Source: JBEVJC01 sp040510375 (GTDB taxonomy: Bacteria > Bacteroidota > Bacteroidia > Chitinophagales > Chitinophagaceae). Taken from it: a stretch of 64,000 nt of DNA. Made by a program: the position numbers and the translations under genes. The number at the start of each line of letters is the position of its first letter. Position 1 is the stretch's first letter. Shown one piece after another: positions 45,412 through 54,829 of this stretch. The notes under the pieces are model-generated. The model made no database searches, was not told the DNA's origin, and worked only from the letters and a program-made list of their open reading frames with translations. The stretch covers positions 1-64,000 of the forward strand of contig JBEVJC010000030.1 of the NCBI GenBank assembly GCA_040510375.1. The letters are read 5' to 3'.

Positions 45412-45431
45412 TCGTTTTTTGTTACAAATTA

Positions 45432-46250
45432 ATGTCCAAATATAGAAAAATGAACACAGAAAGAGCATTAATGGATAAAGTTTTAGAGTTGGAGAGGGAG
45501 TTGCAGGAGAGGGATAATGATTTACGCGCCTGCAAAAACGCGACCGGAGAATTTATTTACCTTGCCTCTCACGACCTGCGTGCTCCGCTTAGAAAACTTT
45601 CAGTTTTTACTGAGCGCCTGGTATATAAATCTGCTGATGTTTTAGGGGAAGAATCCCTTTCTTATATAGTCCGGATAGAAAATGCCGTAGCAGCCATGCA
45701 TTCCCTGGTTGATGGCCTTTCTGCCTTCTCCGAAATCTCTGCGACTGACTTCGATTTTAGAGTATGCGACCTGAATAATGTTCTCCGGGAAGCGATTAAA
45801 GACCTGGCATTGTCCATAAAAGAAAATGATGCAGACATACAAACATCGCATTTACCTCAAATCGAGGGAAACGCCCCGCATTTAAAAACTGCTTTTAAGC
45901 ATCTTATATCAAATTCCATAAAATTTAAGAAGCAAGACGTAGCTCCGCAAATACTTATTGCCAGCGAATTGCTTCAACCTGAGGAAAAAAAGGTTCATGG
46001 ATTACCTCCTGATGCCATTTACCACAGAATTGAATTCACAGACAATGGCATCGGTTTTAAAGCAGAATATGCGGAGAAGATATTACATGCTTTCCAGCGT
46101 TTGCATCCTAAATCTTCTTACAGCGGAACTGGTTTAGGCCTGGCAATGTGTAAAAAAATAATTGATAAACACCATGGGCTGATTTATGCAGAGGCCAATG
46201 GAAATTCAGGCGCGAAATTTATATTAATTTTACCGAAAATACGTAAGTAG
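45432..46250 (+). CDS. soluble histidine kinase, 272 aa
   Basis: A short coiled coil (LELERELQERDNDLR) leads into HisKA (ASHDLRAPLRK, histidine near 47) and HATPase (HLISNSIKF, DNGIGF, GTGLGLAMCKKI). There is no sensor or membrane domain, so it probably receives its signal from a partner such as the divergent receiver. ATG 45450 is an alternative start. The next gene begins immediately after its stop codon. Confidence 0.9.
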   Translation: MSKYRKMNTERALMDKVLELERELQERDNDLRACKNATGEFIYLASHDLRAPLRKLSVFTERLVYKSADVLGEESLSYIVRIENAVAAMHSLVDGLSAFSEISATDFDFRVCDLNNVLREAIKDLALSIKENDADIQTSHLPQIEGNAPHLKTAFKHLISNSIKFKKQDVAPQILIASELLQPEEKKVHGLPPDAIYHRIEFTDNGIGFKAEYAEKILHAFQRLHPKSSYSGTGLGLAMCKKIIDKHHGLIYAEANGNSGAKFILILPKIRK

Positions 46251-47705
46251 ATGATGTTAAGCGATAAAAATATAAAAATTTTAATCGTTGAAGACGATGA
46301 CGACGACTATTTTATAATTGAAGATTATATCAGGGAAATTGATAGCGCCCGGTTTATAATTGAATGGTGCAACAATTATGAATCTGCGATAGAGAAATTT
46401 CAATCCGGATTGCATGATCTCTATTTTGTTGATTACCGTCTTGGCAGTGAAACAGGGCTGGAACTGATCAAAAAGGCCGTGCAACTTCAACCCAACAGCC
46501 CCATCATTTTACTGACTGGAATGGGAAATAAGAAAATAGATATTGAAGCAATGCTGACCGGTGCAACAGATTACCTGGTAAAGTCCGAGTTAAACGCAGA
46601 GAAACTGGAACGTTGTATACGTTATGCACTGGACAGAGCGGCATCTTTAAGGGCAATTAAGGAGAGCGAGAATAAATATCGTAATCTTTTTGCCAGGTCA
46701 AAAGACGCATTGTTTATAGCGGATACAAATCTATTCTTTAAAGAATTAAACCAGGCGTCGCTGGAATTATTTGGTCTGCCTGGTAGCCACTTGCAGACAA
46801 TGCACTTATATGATTTTATTCTCCATCAACTGCAAAAAGACAATATCAGGCATGCCCTGATAAATAATAATAGTATTAGTGATTTTGAAATAGAAATTGA
46901 AAATGCGGCCGGGGAGAAAAAGACATGCTTACTTTCTATTCTTCAGGAATCAGATACTTCGGGTAAAGATTTTGTACATGGGATTATTCACGATATCTCC
47001 AATATTAAAAAAGCAGAAAAAGCAAACCTGCTCACAGAAAAACTGGGAGCAAATGAAAGACTGGTAAGAATATTGGCTCATGAAATAAGAAATCCTTTAA
47101 ATAATATAAAGTTAGCCGCAGAGACTATGGAAATCGCCAATAGTGCCGCCGAAAAGAAGGAGCCAATGATTTCCATTATTCAAAGAAACAGCGTAAGAAT
47201 AAACCAGATGATTACGGAGCTTCTTAATTCTACTAAAACGGCAGATATGGTATTTCAACAACATACTTTGCAGGAAGTGGTGGAGGAAAGTCTGCTGACA
47301 ACAAACGACAGGCTCAACCTGCGAAACATAAAACTTAAGAAGAACTTTCACGCTGTGCCGTTGCCTGTTCTGGCCGATAAAACAAAGTTGCAAATTGCAT
47401 TTTCGAATATCCTTATTAACGCCATTGAGGCAATGGAGGATGAAAAAGGGGAACTATTTGTCAGTATCAAGGAATCACTAAACGGCTATACTGTGTCCAT
47501 TAAAGACAATGGTATAGGGATTTCCCCTGAGCATTTACCTAAATTATTTGAGCCATTTTTTACCATGAAGAAGAATGGCATCGGTTTGGGACTAGCAACC
47601 GCCTATGGAATTTTTACCTCTCACAACGCCAGGGTGCAAATTGATAGTGTTATAAACAGCGGCTCAACTTTCACTATCGACTTCAATAAGCATAAGAACA
47701 GTTAA
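46251..47705 (+). CDS. REC-PAS histidine kinase, 484 aa
   Basis: Receiver at residues about 10-125 (VEDDDDD, phospho-acceptor in DLYFVDYRLGSETG, lysine in YLVKSE), PAS at about 140-250, HisKA with LAHEIRNPLNN (histidine near 277), and HATPase ending GIGLGLATAYGI, with the ExxR/N NtrB-type phosphatase-capable box. It directly abuts the upstream kinase, so the two are co-expressed and form a likely relay in which that kinase phosphorylates this receiver. Confidence 0.9.
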   Translation: MMLSDKNIKILIVEDDDDDYFIIEDYIREIDSARFIIEWCNNYESAIEKFQSGLHDLYFVDYRLGSETGLELIKKAVQLQPNSPIILLTGMGNKKIDIEAMLTGATDYLVKSELNAEKLERCIRYALDRAASLRAIKESENKYRNLFARSKDALFIADTNLFFKELNQASLELFGLPGSHLQTMHLYDFILHQLQKDNIRHALINNNSISDFEIEIENAAGEKKTCLLSILQESDTSGKDFVHGIIHDISNIKKAEKANLLTEKLGANERLVRILAHEIRNPLNNIKLAAETMEIANSAAEKKEPMISIIQRNSVRINQMITELLNSTKTADMVFQQHTLQEVVEESLLTTNDRLNLRNIKLKKNFHAVPLPVLADKTKLQIAFSNILINAIEAMEDEKGELFVSIKESLNGYTVSIKDNGIGISPEHLPKLFEPFFTMKKNGIGLGLATAYGIFTSHNARVQIDSVINSGSTFTIDFNKHKNS

Positions 47706-47747
47706 TTCCTGCAGTCTCGTTCTGATCATTTATAAGATTATTGAAAT

Positions 47748-49079
47748 TTAGTTCTCCTTGGTAAATGTTCGTTCTCCCTGGGGCCGTTTAATTGTCATTT
47801 GTTTTTTTGCTATATCGAATTCTATCGTAACCCCGGGACCAATATTGAATTTATTTGATGCTGTAGCTTCGAGCGGTATAGTCGATCCATTATTTTCAAT
47901 AGCAATCGTTGAACCAATCTTTTTCACCGTCATCTTTGCCGGTGTACCAGCTACTACATAAACACCAACGTATTGGTCGAGAAGCTCCTGATTGACCGCC
48001 AGCGCCTCGAAGGTTGGCACGTCATAAGATTTATTCCAGTAAATATCGAAAACACCGGCTATGATATCTTTCACCGGATAGATCTTTGCATTGGTGGTAT
48101 AGGCCATGGCCAGCTTTTCGCCAGGCTCGTAGGCCAGCCAGGATCCCGCAACATTGCTGCCACCAGTATGGCCGTAGAGGGTATGACCTGCAAAAGAGAA
48201 TGGTTCCATGCCCATGCCTTCCCCGTCACGCATCGTTTTCATTTTATCAAGACTTGTTTCCGAGATCAGTTCCCCCTCGAATAAAGCGTGAATAAATTGA
48301 CACATATCCGTTGGTGTTGAAATTATAGCACCTGCCCCGGCCGGAATACTCAGATCCATTTCAGGCATTTCTTTCCATGCCCCCAGGTATCCGTAAGACA
48401 GGCTTTCGTTTTTGTCAACATTCGTATTACCTATCCCCATATAAGTGCTTTTCAGACCGACCTTATCCGTTATCCTTTGCTTCAGAATTTCCTGGTAGGG
48501 TTTACCATCAACTTTTTCCAGAATGTAACCCAGCAATACATAACCGGTATTACTGTAAGCATGCTCACTGCCGGGTTCAAATGACGGTTTTCCCTTCTCA
48601 ATAACCGTGAGAATTTCCTCATGAGTTTTGGGCTGCGCTCTCCAGCCGGCCTCGACCGTGAGCTCCGGAATACCACTACGATGGTTCAGTATCTGCTCAA
48701 CAGTGATCTTACTGGCATTCGGTACATGCGGAAAGAATATATCCAAATGGTCGCTCAGCTTCAATTTTCCTTCTTCAACCAACTGAAAGATCATTACGGC
48801 CGTATAGGTTTTTGTAATAGAAGCAACCCGGAATTTCGAATCTTTCGTAAGAGGCTTTTTCATGGTTTCGGTGATCTGACCATAACCGAATGAACGGGTG
48901 TAAATAATCTTGCCCTCCTTAGCGAGCGTAATAGACCCCATGCCTTTGTTTTTTTCTGACAAACGATCAAACAAAAGGTCCAGTTTGGCTTTATCAAAGG
49001 TTTGAGCGTAGCCTGTACCAAATAATATCAGGCAGGTTAGTACTGTCAATATTGTTTTGACTTTAATTATTATTTTCAT
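47748..49079 (-). CDS. class C beta-lactamase-like serine hydrolase, 443 aa
   Basis: A signal peptide ends near GTGYAQ. The penicillin-binding-type fold has the SxxK box ASITK (serine 87), the YxN box HAYSNTGY, and a HTGGS box (GHTGG) near residue 310. A C-terminal lipocalin-like domain (LLDQYVGVY to the end) is common in these esterase/peptidase family members. Periplasmic; the substrate may be D-amino peptides or esters, and antibiotic hydrolysis is not implied. A deleted duplicate of its 3' end lies at 60632-60904. Confidence 0.85.
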   Translation of the reverse strand: MKIIIKVKTILTVLTCLILFGTGYAQTFDKAKLDLLFDRLSEKNKGMGSITLAKEGKIIYTRSFGYGQITETMKKPLTKDSKFRVASITKTYTAVMIFQLVEEGKLKLSDHLDIFFPHVPNASKITVEQILNHRSGIPELTVEAGWRAQPKTHEEILTVIEKGKPSFEPGSEHAYSNTGYVLLGYILEKVDGKPYQEILKQRITDKVGLKSTYMGIGNTNVDKNESLSYGYLGAWKEMPEMDLSIPAGAGAIISTPTDMCQFIHALFEGELISETSLDKMKTMRDGEGMGMEPFSFAGHTLYGHTGGSNVAGSWLAYEPGEKLAMAYTTNAKIYPVKDIIAGVFDIYWNKSYDVPTFEALAVNQELLDQYVGVYVVAGTPAKMTVKKIGSTIAIENNGSTIPLEATASNKFNIGPGVTIEFDIAKKQMTIKRPQGERTFTKEN

Positions 49080-49422
49080 TTTAATTTATTTATTAGAAGA
49101 TAAAAAAGTACTTTGTAATTCAAAGTTAAATGAATTGTTTTTGAATTCAAAAATTATTACGCCGATAGCGTTTTTCCTTATATAGTTGAGATTTATTTTA
49201 TACGGCGGCTTTTATGAAGTGGTGATAAGTTATGTAAAAGTCAGAGCAGGATTTGCTTTTCATACAATCATACAATATGTCTTCCTGATAGCGGGGTAGG
49301 AGCATATGTTGCTGTGATCGTACAGCTGATGTATCATAACCGGACAGTAAGGCTTTACGTCAAACTAAGATTTCTTTGATTTTCATATGATTGAAAAACG
49401 GCACATTATTTACTTAATAAAT
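49080..49422. other. intergenic region shared with the duplicated locus
   Basis: No gene seen. The part 49131-49240 (TTGAATTCAAAAATTATTAC onward through GCGGCTTTTATGAAGTGGTG) recurs at 60905-61010 in front of the second permease. It should contain the promoters of the minus-strand hydrolase and the plus-strand permease, but I cannot pin them down. Confidence 0.5.
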
Positions 49423-49650
49423 ATGAAATTAATTGATGAAACCTCATCCTCCATCTGGCCATTACGATTTCTTCGCTGGTTTTGCCGTGAAGAATTCATT
49501 GAGGAGATCGAAGGAGATCTTACGGAGATTTATTTTCTTAACTATCAACAATAGCCTGCAAAAGCAGCAAGACAATTTACATGGAGCGTTATTAAATATT
49601 TCCGGCCCGAATTTATAAAATCCATCCGGTTTCAGATACGCTATAATTAA
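49423..49650 (+). pseudogene. permease prefix domain, detached from the permease by frameshift and stop
   Basis: ATG 49423 begins WPLRFLRWFCREEFIEEIEG and EIYFLNYQQ, then TAG at 49552-49554. The continuation AKAARQFTWSVIKYFRPEF, in another frame, ends at TAA 49648-49650, 6 bases before the permease. This matches the roughly 80-residue prefix that many Bacteroidota FtsX-like permeases carry fused at their N-terminus. Here it is broken, leaving the permease to start at its own ATG. Confidence 0.65.
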
Positions 49651-49656
49651 AGAGTC

Positions 49657-52020
49657 ATGATAAAAAATTATTTCAGGATAGCATTTAGGAATATTATGCG
49701 CCAGAAGGCCTATTCGATTATCAATATTTCCGGTATGGCAATAGGCCTTGCATCGAGTATACTGATATTGCTTTGGGTACAAAACGAAAGAAGTTATGAC
49801 AAGTTCCATAAGAACGCCAGCCAGATATATCGCATCAATGGTGAACTAGGTGACCTCTCAGTTGCAGTAAACGCAGAAGCAATGCCGGCCGGGTTAAAAG
49901 CTGAACTACCGGTTGTTAAAGATTATGCCAGATTAAGTTTGTCTTCCACCATGCTGTTTGAAGCCGGCGACAGGAAATTTGAAGAAAAACGCGTTTTTTA
50001 TGCCGATCCGGGTTTTATGGATGTGTTTTCCTTTCCATTGGTAAAAGGTGATCGTGATGCCGCCTTAAGCAGCGTAGATGGGATATTAATCACGCAGAAC
50101 ATTGCCGAAAAATACTTCGGAAACGAAAACCCAATTGGTAAAATCCTGCGAAAGGATAATCGTGAGAACCTGGTAGTAACGGGCGTTTTGGACAATATCC
50201 CTGCCAATTCAGACCTGCAGTTTGATATTATTTTACCTATGGCTGCCTTAGAAAAAGCAAATCAAGGTTCAAATGAAGACAAATGGGAGAACTTTAATTT
50301 TTACTCCTATATCCAGTTAGCGCCGGATTTTGATCCTGCACCTGCAAATTTAGCGGCGCTGGAAAAACAAATGAAGCAGGTATTTAAAAAGCATAGTTCA
50401 ATGCCGGTAATATTTCATTTGCAACCTTTGTCCGGGATCCATCTGGCGCCTGCGATGATGGGGGATATGCCAGGCCACGGGAATGCACAATATGTAAATA
50501 TCTTTTTTATAACCGCTATTTTAATACTCATAGTGGCCTGTATCAATTTTATGAACCTTTCCACTGCACGCTCGGCCCGAAGGGCCAGGGAAATCGGCTT
50601 GCGTAAAGTGGCAGGGGCCATACGCGGGCAGCTGATCCTCCAGTTTTTAAGCGAGGCTGTTATTATTTCATTTTTGTCGCTGATTCTTGCACTAGTGGGT
50701 GTCTGGTTGTTTTTGCCGGTATTTAATGAAATAGCCGACAAAAAATTGGCCATCCCTTTTTCCGATGTACACTTTTGGCTAAATCTATCGGGTATAGCTT
50801 TATTGACCGGATTGGTTTCGGGTAGCTACCCGGCATTATTTCTCTCCGGCTTTAACCCGGTTAAAGTACTTAAAGGGAATCTGAGATCAATGGGTGGCAA
50901 TTTGTTGTTCCGTAACGCCCTGGTCGTCGTTCAATTCACGACATCTATCATATTACTGGTTGGCACGGTGGTTATTTATAACCAGCTTGAATTTATAAAA
51001 AGCCGTAACCCCGGCTTTGAAAAGGCCAATCTTATGTATATGCCCATAACAGGAGAGCTCTGGAATCAGCAGCAGGCCTTGAAAAATGGACTGAAGCAAA
51101 ATCCACTGACCAGCGATTTCGCTATTACGTCTGACCTGCCCACCAATCTTCAATCGGGAAATGGAAGTGCAGAATGGGAAGGGAAAGATCCCAACTTACA
51201 TATGGTTTACTCATTGATGGATGTCAATGAAGGTTTTATAGATGTATTTAAGCTAAAGCTGGTAAATGGAAGGGGGTTTTCGAAATCATTTCCGGCCGAT
51301 TCAAATAATTTCATAGTCAACGAAAAAATGCTGGGCATTATGGGATTAAATGCGGCTACAGTAGTTGGTAAGGCATTCTCGTTCACCGGAAGGAAGGGTA
51401 CAATCGTTGGTGTAGTGAAAGATTTTAATTTTAAACCAGTGCAACAGGCTATCGAGCCACTGATCCTGCGCTATAACAAAGACGGTGGTTTTGTGGTGGT
51501 GAGAACATTACCGGGCAAAACTGAAGCAACCATCCTGGCACTGTCAAACATAAGCCAGCAGCTTAACCCGGCTTATCCGTTCAAATTCGATTTTCTCGAT
51601 CAGGATATAGCCAATCTTTATAAGGGAGAACAACAGATGGGTAACATCTTTAACCTTTTTGCTATTCTGGGTATTTTTATCGCATGCCTGGGTTTATATG
51701 GCCTATCTGCTTTTATGGCTGAACAGCGCACCAGGGAAATTGGAGTCCGTAAAGTATTAGGTGCGTCCGTCGTCAACCTGGTGTATTTATTATCCGCTGG
51801 TATTACGAAGTTGATTTTTATCGCAATAATTATTGCTATACCACTTTCCTGGTGGGCAGTGAATAGTTGGCTGTCAAATTTTGCCTATCATATCCAGGTA
51901 AGCTGGCTTGTATTCTTCACTGCATCCCTTGGAGCATTGGGGATTGCATGGCTTACGGTTAGTTATGAATCCATAAAAGCAGCAATTGTTAACCCTATAA
52001 AGAGTTTAAGGACTGAGTAA
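49657..52020 (+). CDS. MacB/FtsX-family ABC permease, copy 1, 787 aa
   Basis: Two FtsX-like halves: a membrane helix near residue 20 and a MacB periplasmic core (about 45-250), three helices (about 285-400), a link with RNALVVVQFTTSIILL, a second periplasmic core, and three final helices (GLYGLSAFMAEQRTREIGVRKVLGAS). Such proteins pair with an ATPase to export peptides, lipids or drugs or to drive envelope processes. No ATPase is encoded nearby, which is normal for this Bacteroidota group. The start at MIKNYFRIAFRNIMRQ is the classic one. Second copy at 61447-63801. Confidence 0.9.
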   Translation: MIKNYFRIAFRNIMRQKAYSIINISGMAIGLASSILILLWVQNERSYDKFHKNASQIYRINGELGDLSVAVNAEAMPAGLKAELPVVKDYARLSLSSTMLFEAGDRKFEEKRVFYADPGFMDVFSFPLVKGDRDAALSSVDGILITQNIAEKYFGNENPIGKILRKDNRENLVVTGVLDNIPANSDLQFDIILPMAALEKANQGSNEDKWENFNFYSYIQLAPDFDPAPANLAALEKQMKQVFKKHSSMPVIFHLQPLSGIHLAPAMMGDMPGHGNAQYVNIFFITAILILIVACINFMNLSTARSARRAREIGLRKVAGAIRGQLILQFLSEAVIISFLSLILALVGVWLFLPVFNEIADKKLAIPFSDVHFWLNLSGIALLTGLVSGSYPALFLSGFNPVKVLKGNLRSMGGNLLFRNALVVVQFTTSIILLVGTVVIYNQLEFIKSRNPGFEKANLMYMPITGELWNQQQALKNGLKQNPLTSDFAITSDLPTNLQSGNGSAEWEGKDPNLHMVYSLMDVNEGFIDVFKLKLVNGRGFSKSFPADSNNFIVNEKMLGIMGLNAATVVGKAFSFTGRKGTIVGVVKDFNFKPVQQAIEPLILRYNKDGGFVVVRTLPGKTEATILALSNISQQLNPAYPFKFDFLDQDIANLYKGEQQMGNIFNLFAILGIFIACLGLYGLSAFMAEQRTREIGVRKVLGASVVNLVYLLSAGITKLIFIAIIIAIPLSWWAVNSWLSNFAYHIQVSWLVFFTASLGALGIAWLTVSYESIKAAIVNPIKSLRTE

Positions 52021-52510
52021 ATATCCATCCCGGTCAGATTTTAAAAGAAACCTATCTGCAGCCGTCAGGCTCTGAACAGGGAAACAAAACTCACCTCTGT
52101 TTTACTCACTTGGGCTTAGTGCCCGAAATTGAGTGTTTCGATAGTTGTTCAAATTCATGGAGTCAGCTTATTCAGCAGGGTTTATTTAGTTTGATTACCA
52201 CAGGTAAGGGCAAGAATATTTTTTTAGTGTGAAATTTTTAAGGAATTAAACGGGGATCCCTTTTTTGCCTGATCTTATTGGAACCGGGTACGCTAATCCA
52301 CGTAGCCGGAAGGCTACAACAGATACTATCATCGGACTACTTTTTAACCGCGATCCATTCATTTCCTTTGTCTTATATAATACTGACCAATCAGGTAAAT
52401 TTAATGAGCTATTATCCTTAAATACCATAACTATTTCGAACGGATAAGTTAATCAGGCCATATGTGTAAAGGGGTTCCGGTTGCCTTTGTCCAACTTTTA
52501 TTTCCATCCT
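52021..52510. other. intergenic stretch without a supported gene
   Basis: About 490 bases between the permease and the next kinase. Short frames exist on both strands, but none has protein-like composition. The next gene could begin at TTG 52481, but its receiver domain is complete from ATG 52511. No repeat or hairpin of note. Confidence 0.4.
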
Positions 52511-53965
52511 ATGAAAAGTGAAAAGAATTATCTCAACATTCTGGTTGTTGAGGATAACCCGGCTGACTTATTTCTTATTGAAGGTATGCTCAGGTCTTCA
52601 ACGATCAGGATCAATACTATCCATGAAGTTAACCGTATATCAGGGGCTTGCTCTCTATTGGAAACCCAGTCAATAGGATTAATCCTTCTTGATCTTTCCC
52701 TTCCTGATAGTTTTGGCATTGATACCTTTCTGACCATCAAATCACTTGTAAAGCACATACCCGTTATCATCTTAACGGGTGTTGCTGAATCTGCCATAGC
52801 TTTAGAAGCCCTGCAACAGGGAGCGCAGGATTACCTGGTAAAAGGTGAGTTTAATACCGATCTTCTTGAAAGGGCTATTAAGTACAGTATTGAAAGAAAA
52901 AGTGCAGAAGAAAAGATACATGCTTCCGAAGAAAATTACCGGCAAATATTTTACAAGAATCCTCTCCCCAGCTGGATATATGATCTTGACAATTGGAAAA
53001 TACTGGAGGTAAACGATGCGGCCATACAAAAGTATGGGTATAACCGGGAGGAATTCCTGGCACTCACCACTGAAGATATTTGTCTGCCGGAAGATATTCC
53101 TTTACTAAGATTGTCTTCGGCCAGCCCTGACCATGTACGTCCACCACAGGAAACTTTATGGAAGCATAAAAAGAAGAATGGTGAAACAATGCTTATAGAA
53201 GCCACGTTTTACCCGATCAGTTATTATGGAAAGATGGCTATGCAGGCCCAGTTCAATGACGTTACAGAAAAGAAAAGGCTGGAACAGGAGTTAATGGAAC
53301 AGGATATGCAGCGGCAACAACTGATTGCAGAAGCAGTCCTGGGCGCCCAGGAAGAGGAAAGGAAAGTGCTTGGCGCTGAATTGCACGATAATATCAACCA
53401 GATACTAGCTACGGCCCAATTGTACATTACGGCAGGGTTAGAGAACCCGGTTTCATTGGGCGGCCTTTTTTCCAAAGGGCAAGACTGTATCGTACTGGCC
53501 ATTGAGGAAATCCGGAAGCTTTCCAAAAAACTTACCACACCGGTTTTTATTGCTACGGGGTTAAAGCAGGCCATTGAAGCGATGGCGGCGGATATACATT
53601 CGCTAAAACAAATTGATTTTATTACAGACCTCGACGCTTTGGAAGGAACCAGTTTGTCCGAAGTGCTGAAGATTACGATTTACAGGATCGTACAGGAGCA
53701 ACTCAATAATATTTTAAAACATGCTAAGGCTTCAAGGGTTAACATAGCTGTGCGTGTGGAGGAATTATTTATTGTCCTCTCTATCAATGATAATGGAAAA
53801 GGTTTTGACATACAGGTTCCCAAGCAGGGGATTGGTCTGATAAATATTCAGAACCGGGTGGCCTTATTTAACGGGCAGGTGGAACTTGATTCCTCCCCGG
53901 GAAAGGGATGCTGTTTAACAGTAAAGTTGAACATCAATTCAACCATAAAGCAACAAGCCGCCTGA
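52511..53965 (+). CDS. REC-PAS histidine kinase of the HisKA_3 (NarX) type, 484 aa
   Basis: The receiver (about 8-125) has VVEDNPADLF, the phospho-acceptor in ILLDLSLPDSFG and lysine in YLVKGEF. A PAS domain follows (about 145-255), then HisKA_3 with LGAELHDNINQIL and a compact HATPase (LNNILKHAKASRV, DNGKGF, GIGLINIQNRV). Kinases of this type usually partner NarL/LuxR regulators, none of which lies in the window. It is soluble. ATG 52511 is preferred over the upstream TTG because it leaves a normal receiver N-terminus. Confidence 0.9.
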   Translation: MKSEKNYLNILVVEDNPADLFLIEGMLRSSTIRINTIHEVNRISGACSLLETQSIGLILLDLSLPDSFGIDTFLTIKSLVKHIPVIILTGVAESAIALEALQQGAQDYLVKGEFNTDLLERAIKYSIERKSAEEKIHASEENYRQIFYKNPLPSWIYDLDNWKILEVNDAAIQKYGYNREEFLALTTEDICLPEDIPLLRLSSASPDHVRPPQETLWKHKKKNGETMLIEATFYPISYYGKMAMQAQFNDVTEKKRLEQELMEQDMQRQQLIAEAVLGAQEEERKVLGAELHDNINQILATAQLYITAGLENPVSLGGLFSKGQDCIVLAIEEIRKLSKKLTTPVFIATGLKQAIEAMAADIHSLKQIDFITDLDALEGTSLSEVLKITIYRIVQEQLNNILKHAKASRVNIAVRVEELFIVLSINDNGKGFDIQVPKQGIGLINIQNRVALFNGQVELDSSPGKGCCLTVKLNINSTIKQQAA

Positions 53966-53996
53966 TGATGCTTTATCAACCAAATAACATAACTCA

Positions 53997-54761
53997 ATGA
54001 TCAAAAAAATGCGGTTTGTCTTTTTTAGGGCCAGCATTTTTGTGTTGGGTATCTCAACCCATGTGGAAGCGCAGAAAGGAGTAGGTTTAGATGAATCATT
54101 ACAGGAGTTCTTTACTGGTGAAACGGTATATGCACAGGAAAGGAAGGAAGTGCAGTTTACGCTAAAACCAGCGTACTGGAAGAAGGAAGGGCTGAAAATG
54201 TTGCATATTCCTTTGCAGGTAGAGTATGGTTTCAGCGACAGATTCCAGGTTGAACTACAACTGCCGTACTATAATCTCCATCCAAAAATTGGACAAACAA
54301 TAAATGGCATGGGCAATGTTGAAGTTGGATTTTTATATAATTATTTAAAAGGTAATGGACCCTTTGCCCTTTCACTGGCATTGGATATCGGGCTGCCTAC
54401 AGCAAACAAACAAAAAGAAATTGATGAAGCGGAAATAGAATGGGAACCTACACTCATAGTAGCAAAAAAAATAGGAATAGCCCAGGTGCATGCAAGCGTG
54501 GGTGCTGAGATCACTAAAACCGAATCAGCGTTTTACTATAACCTGGCAACAGTAGTTCCCATTGGAGACTGGAGAGCTACCCTTGAGTTGAGTGGAAAAA
54601 TAAACGAGCAACTGATCTATTTAACTCCCGGTGTATTATGGAAAGGAATAGATGATTTTGAATTTGGAATTGGGTTTTCAAAAGGTAATTCGGCCTGGGG
54701 AGTCATATTGATGGCAACTCATGAGTTCTCATTGCCAACGAGGATGAAGCAACAGCGGTAA
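53997..54761 (+). CDS. outer-membrane beta-barrel-like protein, 254 aa
   Basis: A signal peptide ends near VEAQKG. The mature sequence alternates short amphipathic strands (FTLKPAYWKK, LQVEYGFSDRFQVELQLPYY, GNVEVGFLYNYLK), as in transporter/porin-like outer-membrane barrels, with a final aromatic strand near the C-terminus. It lies between two kinase genes in the same direction, 31 bases after the NarX-type kinase, so it may be co-transcribed with it. Substrate unknown. Confidence 0.65.
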   Translation: MIKKMRFVFFRASIFVLGISTHVEAQKGVGLDESLQEFFTGETVYAQERKEVQFTLKPAYWKKEGLKMLHIPLQVEYGFSDRFQVELQLPYYNLHPKIGQTINGMGNVEVGFLYNYLKGNGPFALSLALDIGLPTANKQKEIDEAEIEWEPTLIVAKKIGIAQVHASVGAEITKTESAFYYNLATVVPIGDWRATLELSGKINEQLIYLTPGVLWKGIDDFEFGIGFSKGNSAWGVILMATHEFSLPTRMKQQR

Positions 54762-54829
54762 TGCGACTAACCGTTTCTGATTTACCCCGGACCATTAATG
54801 AAAGATAATTTGAAATAATAAGTTGGAAA

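Noticed and set aside
48086..48604. Plus-strand frames opposite the beta-lactamase-like gene
   Set aside because: Antisense to a gene with complete active-site motifs; products are low-complexity and unrelated to known families.
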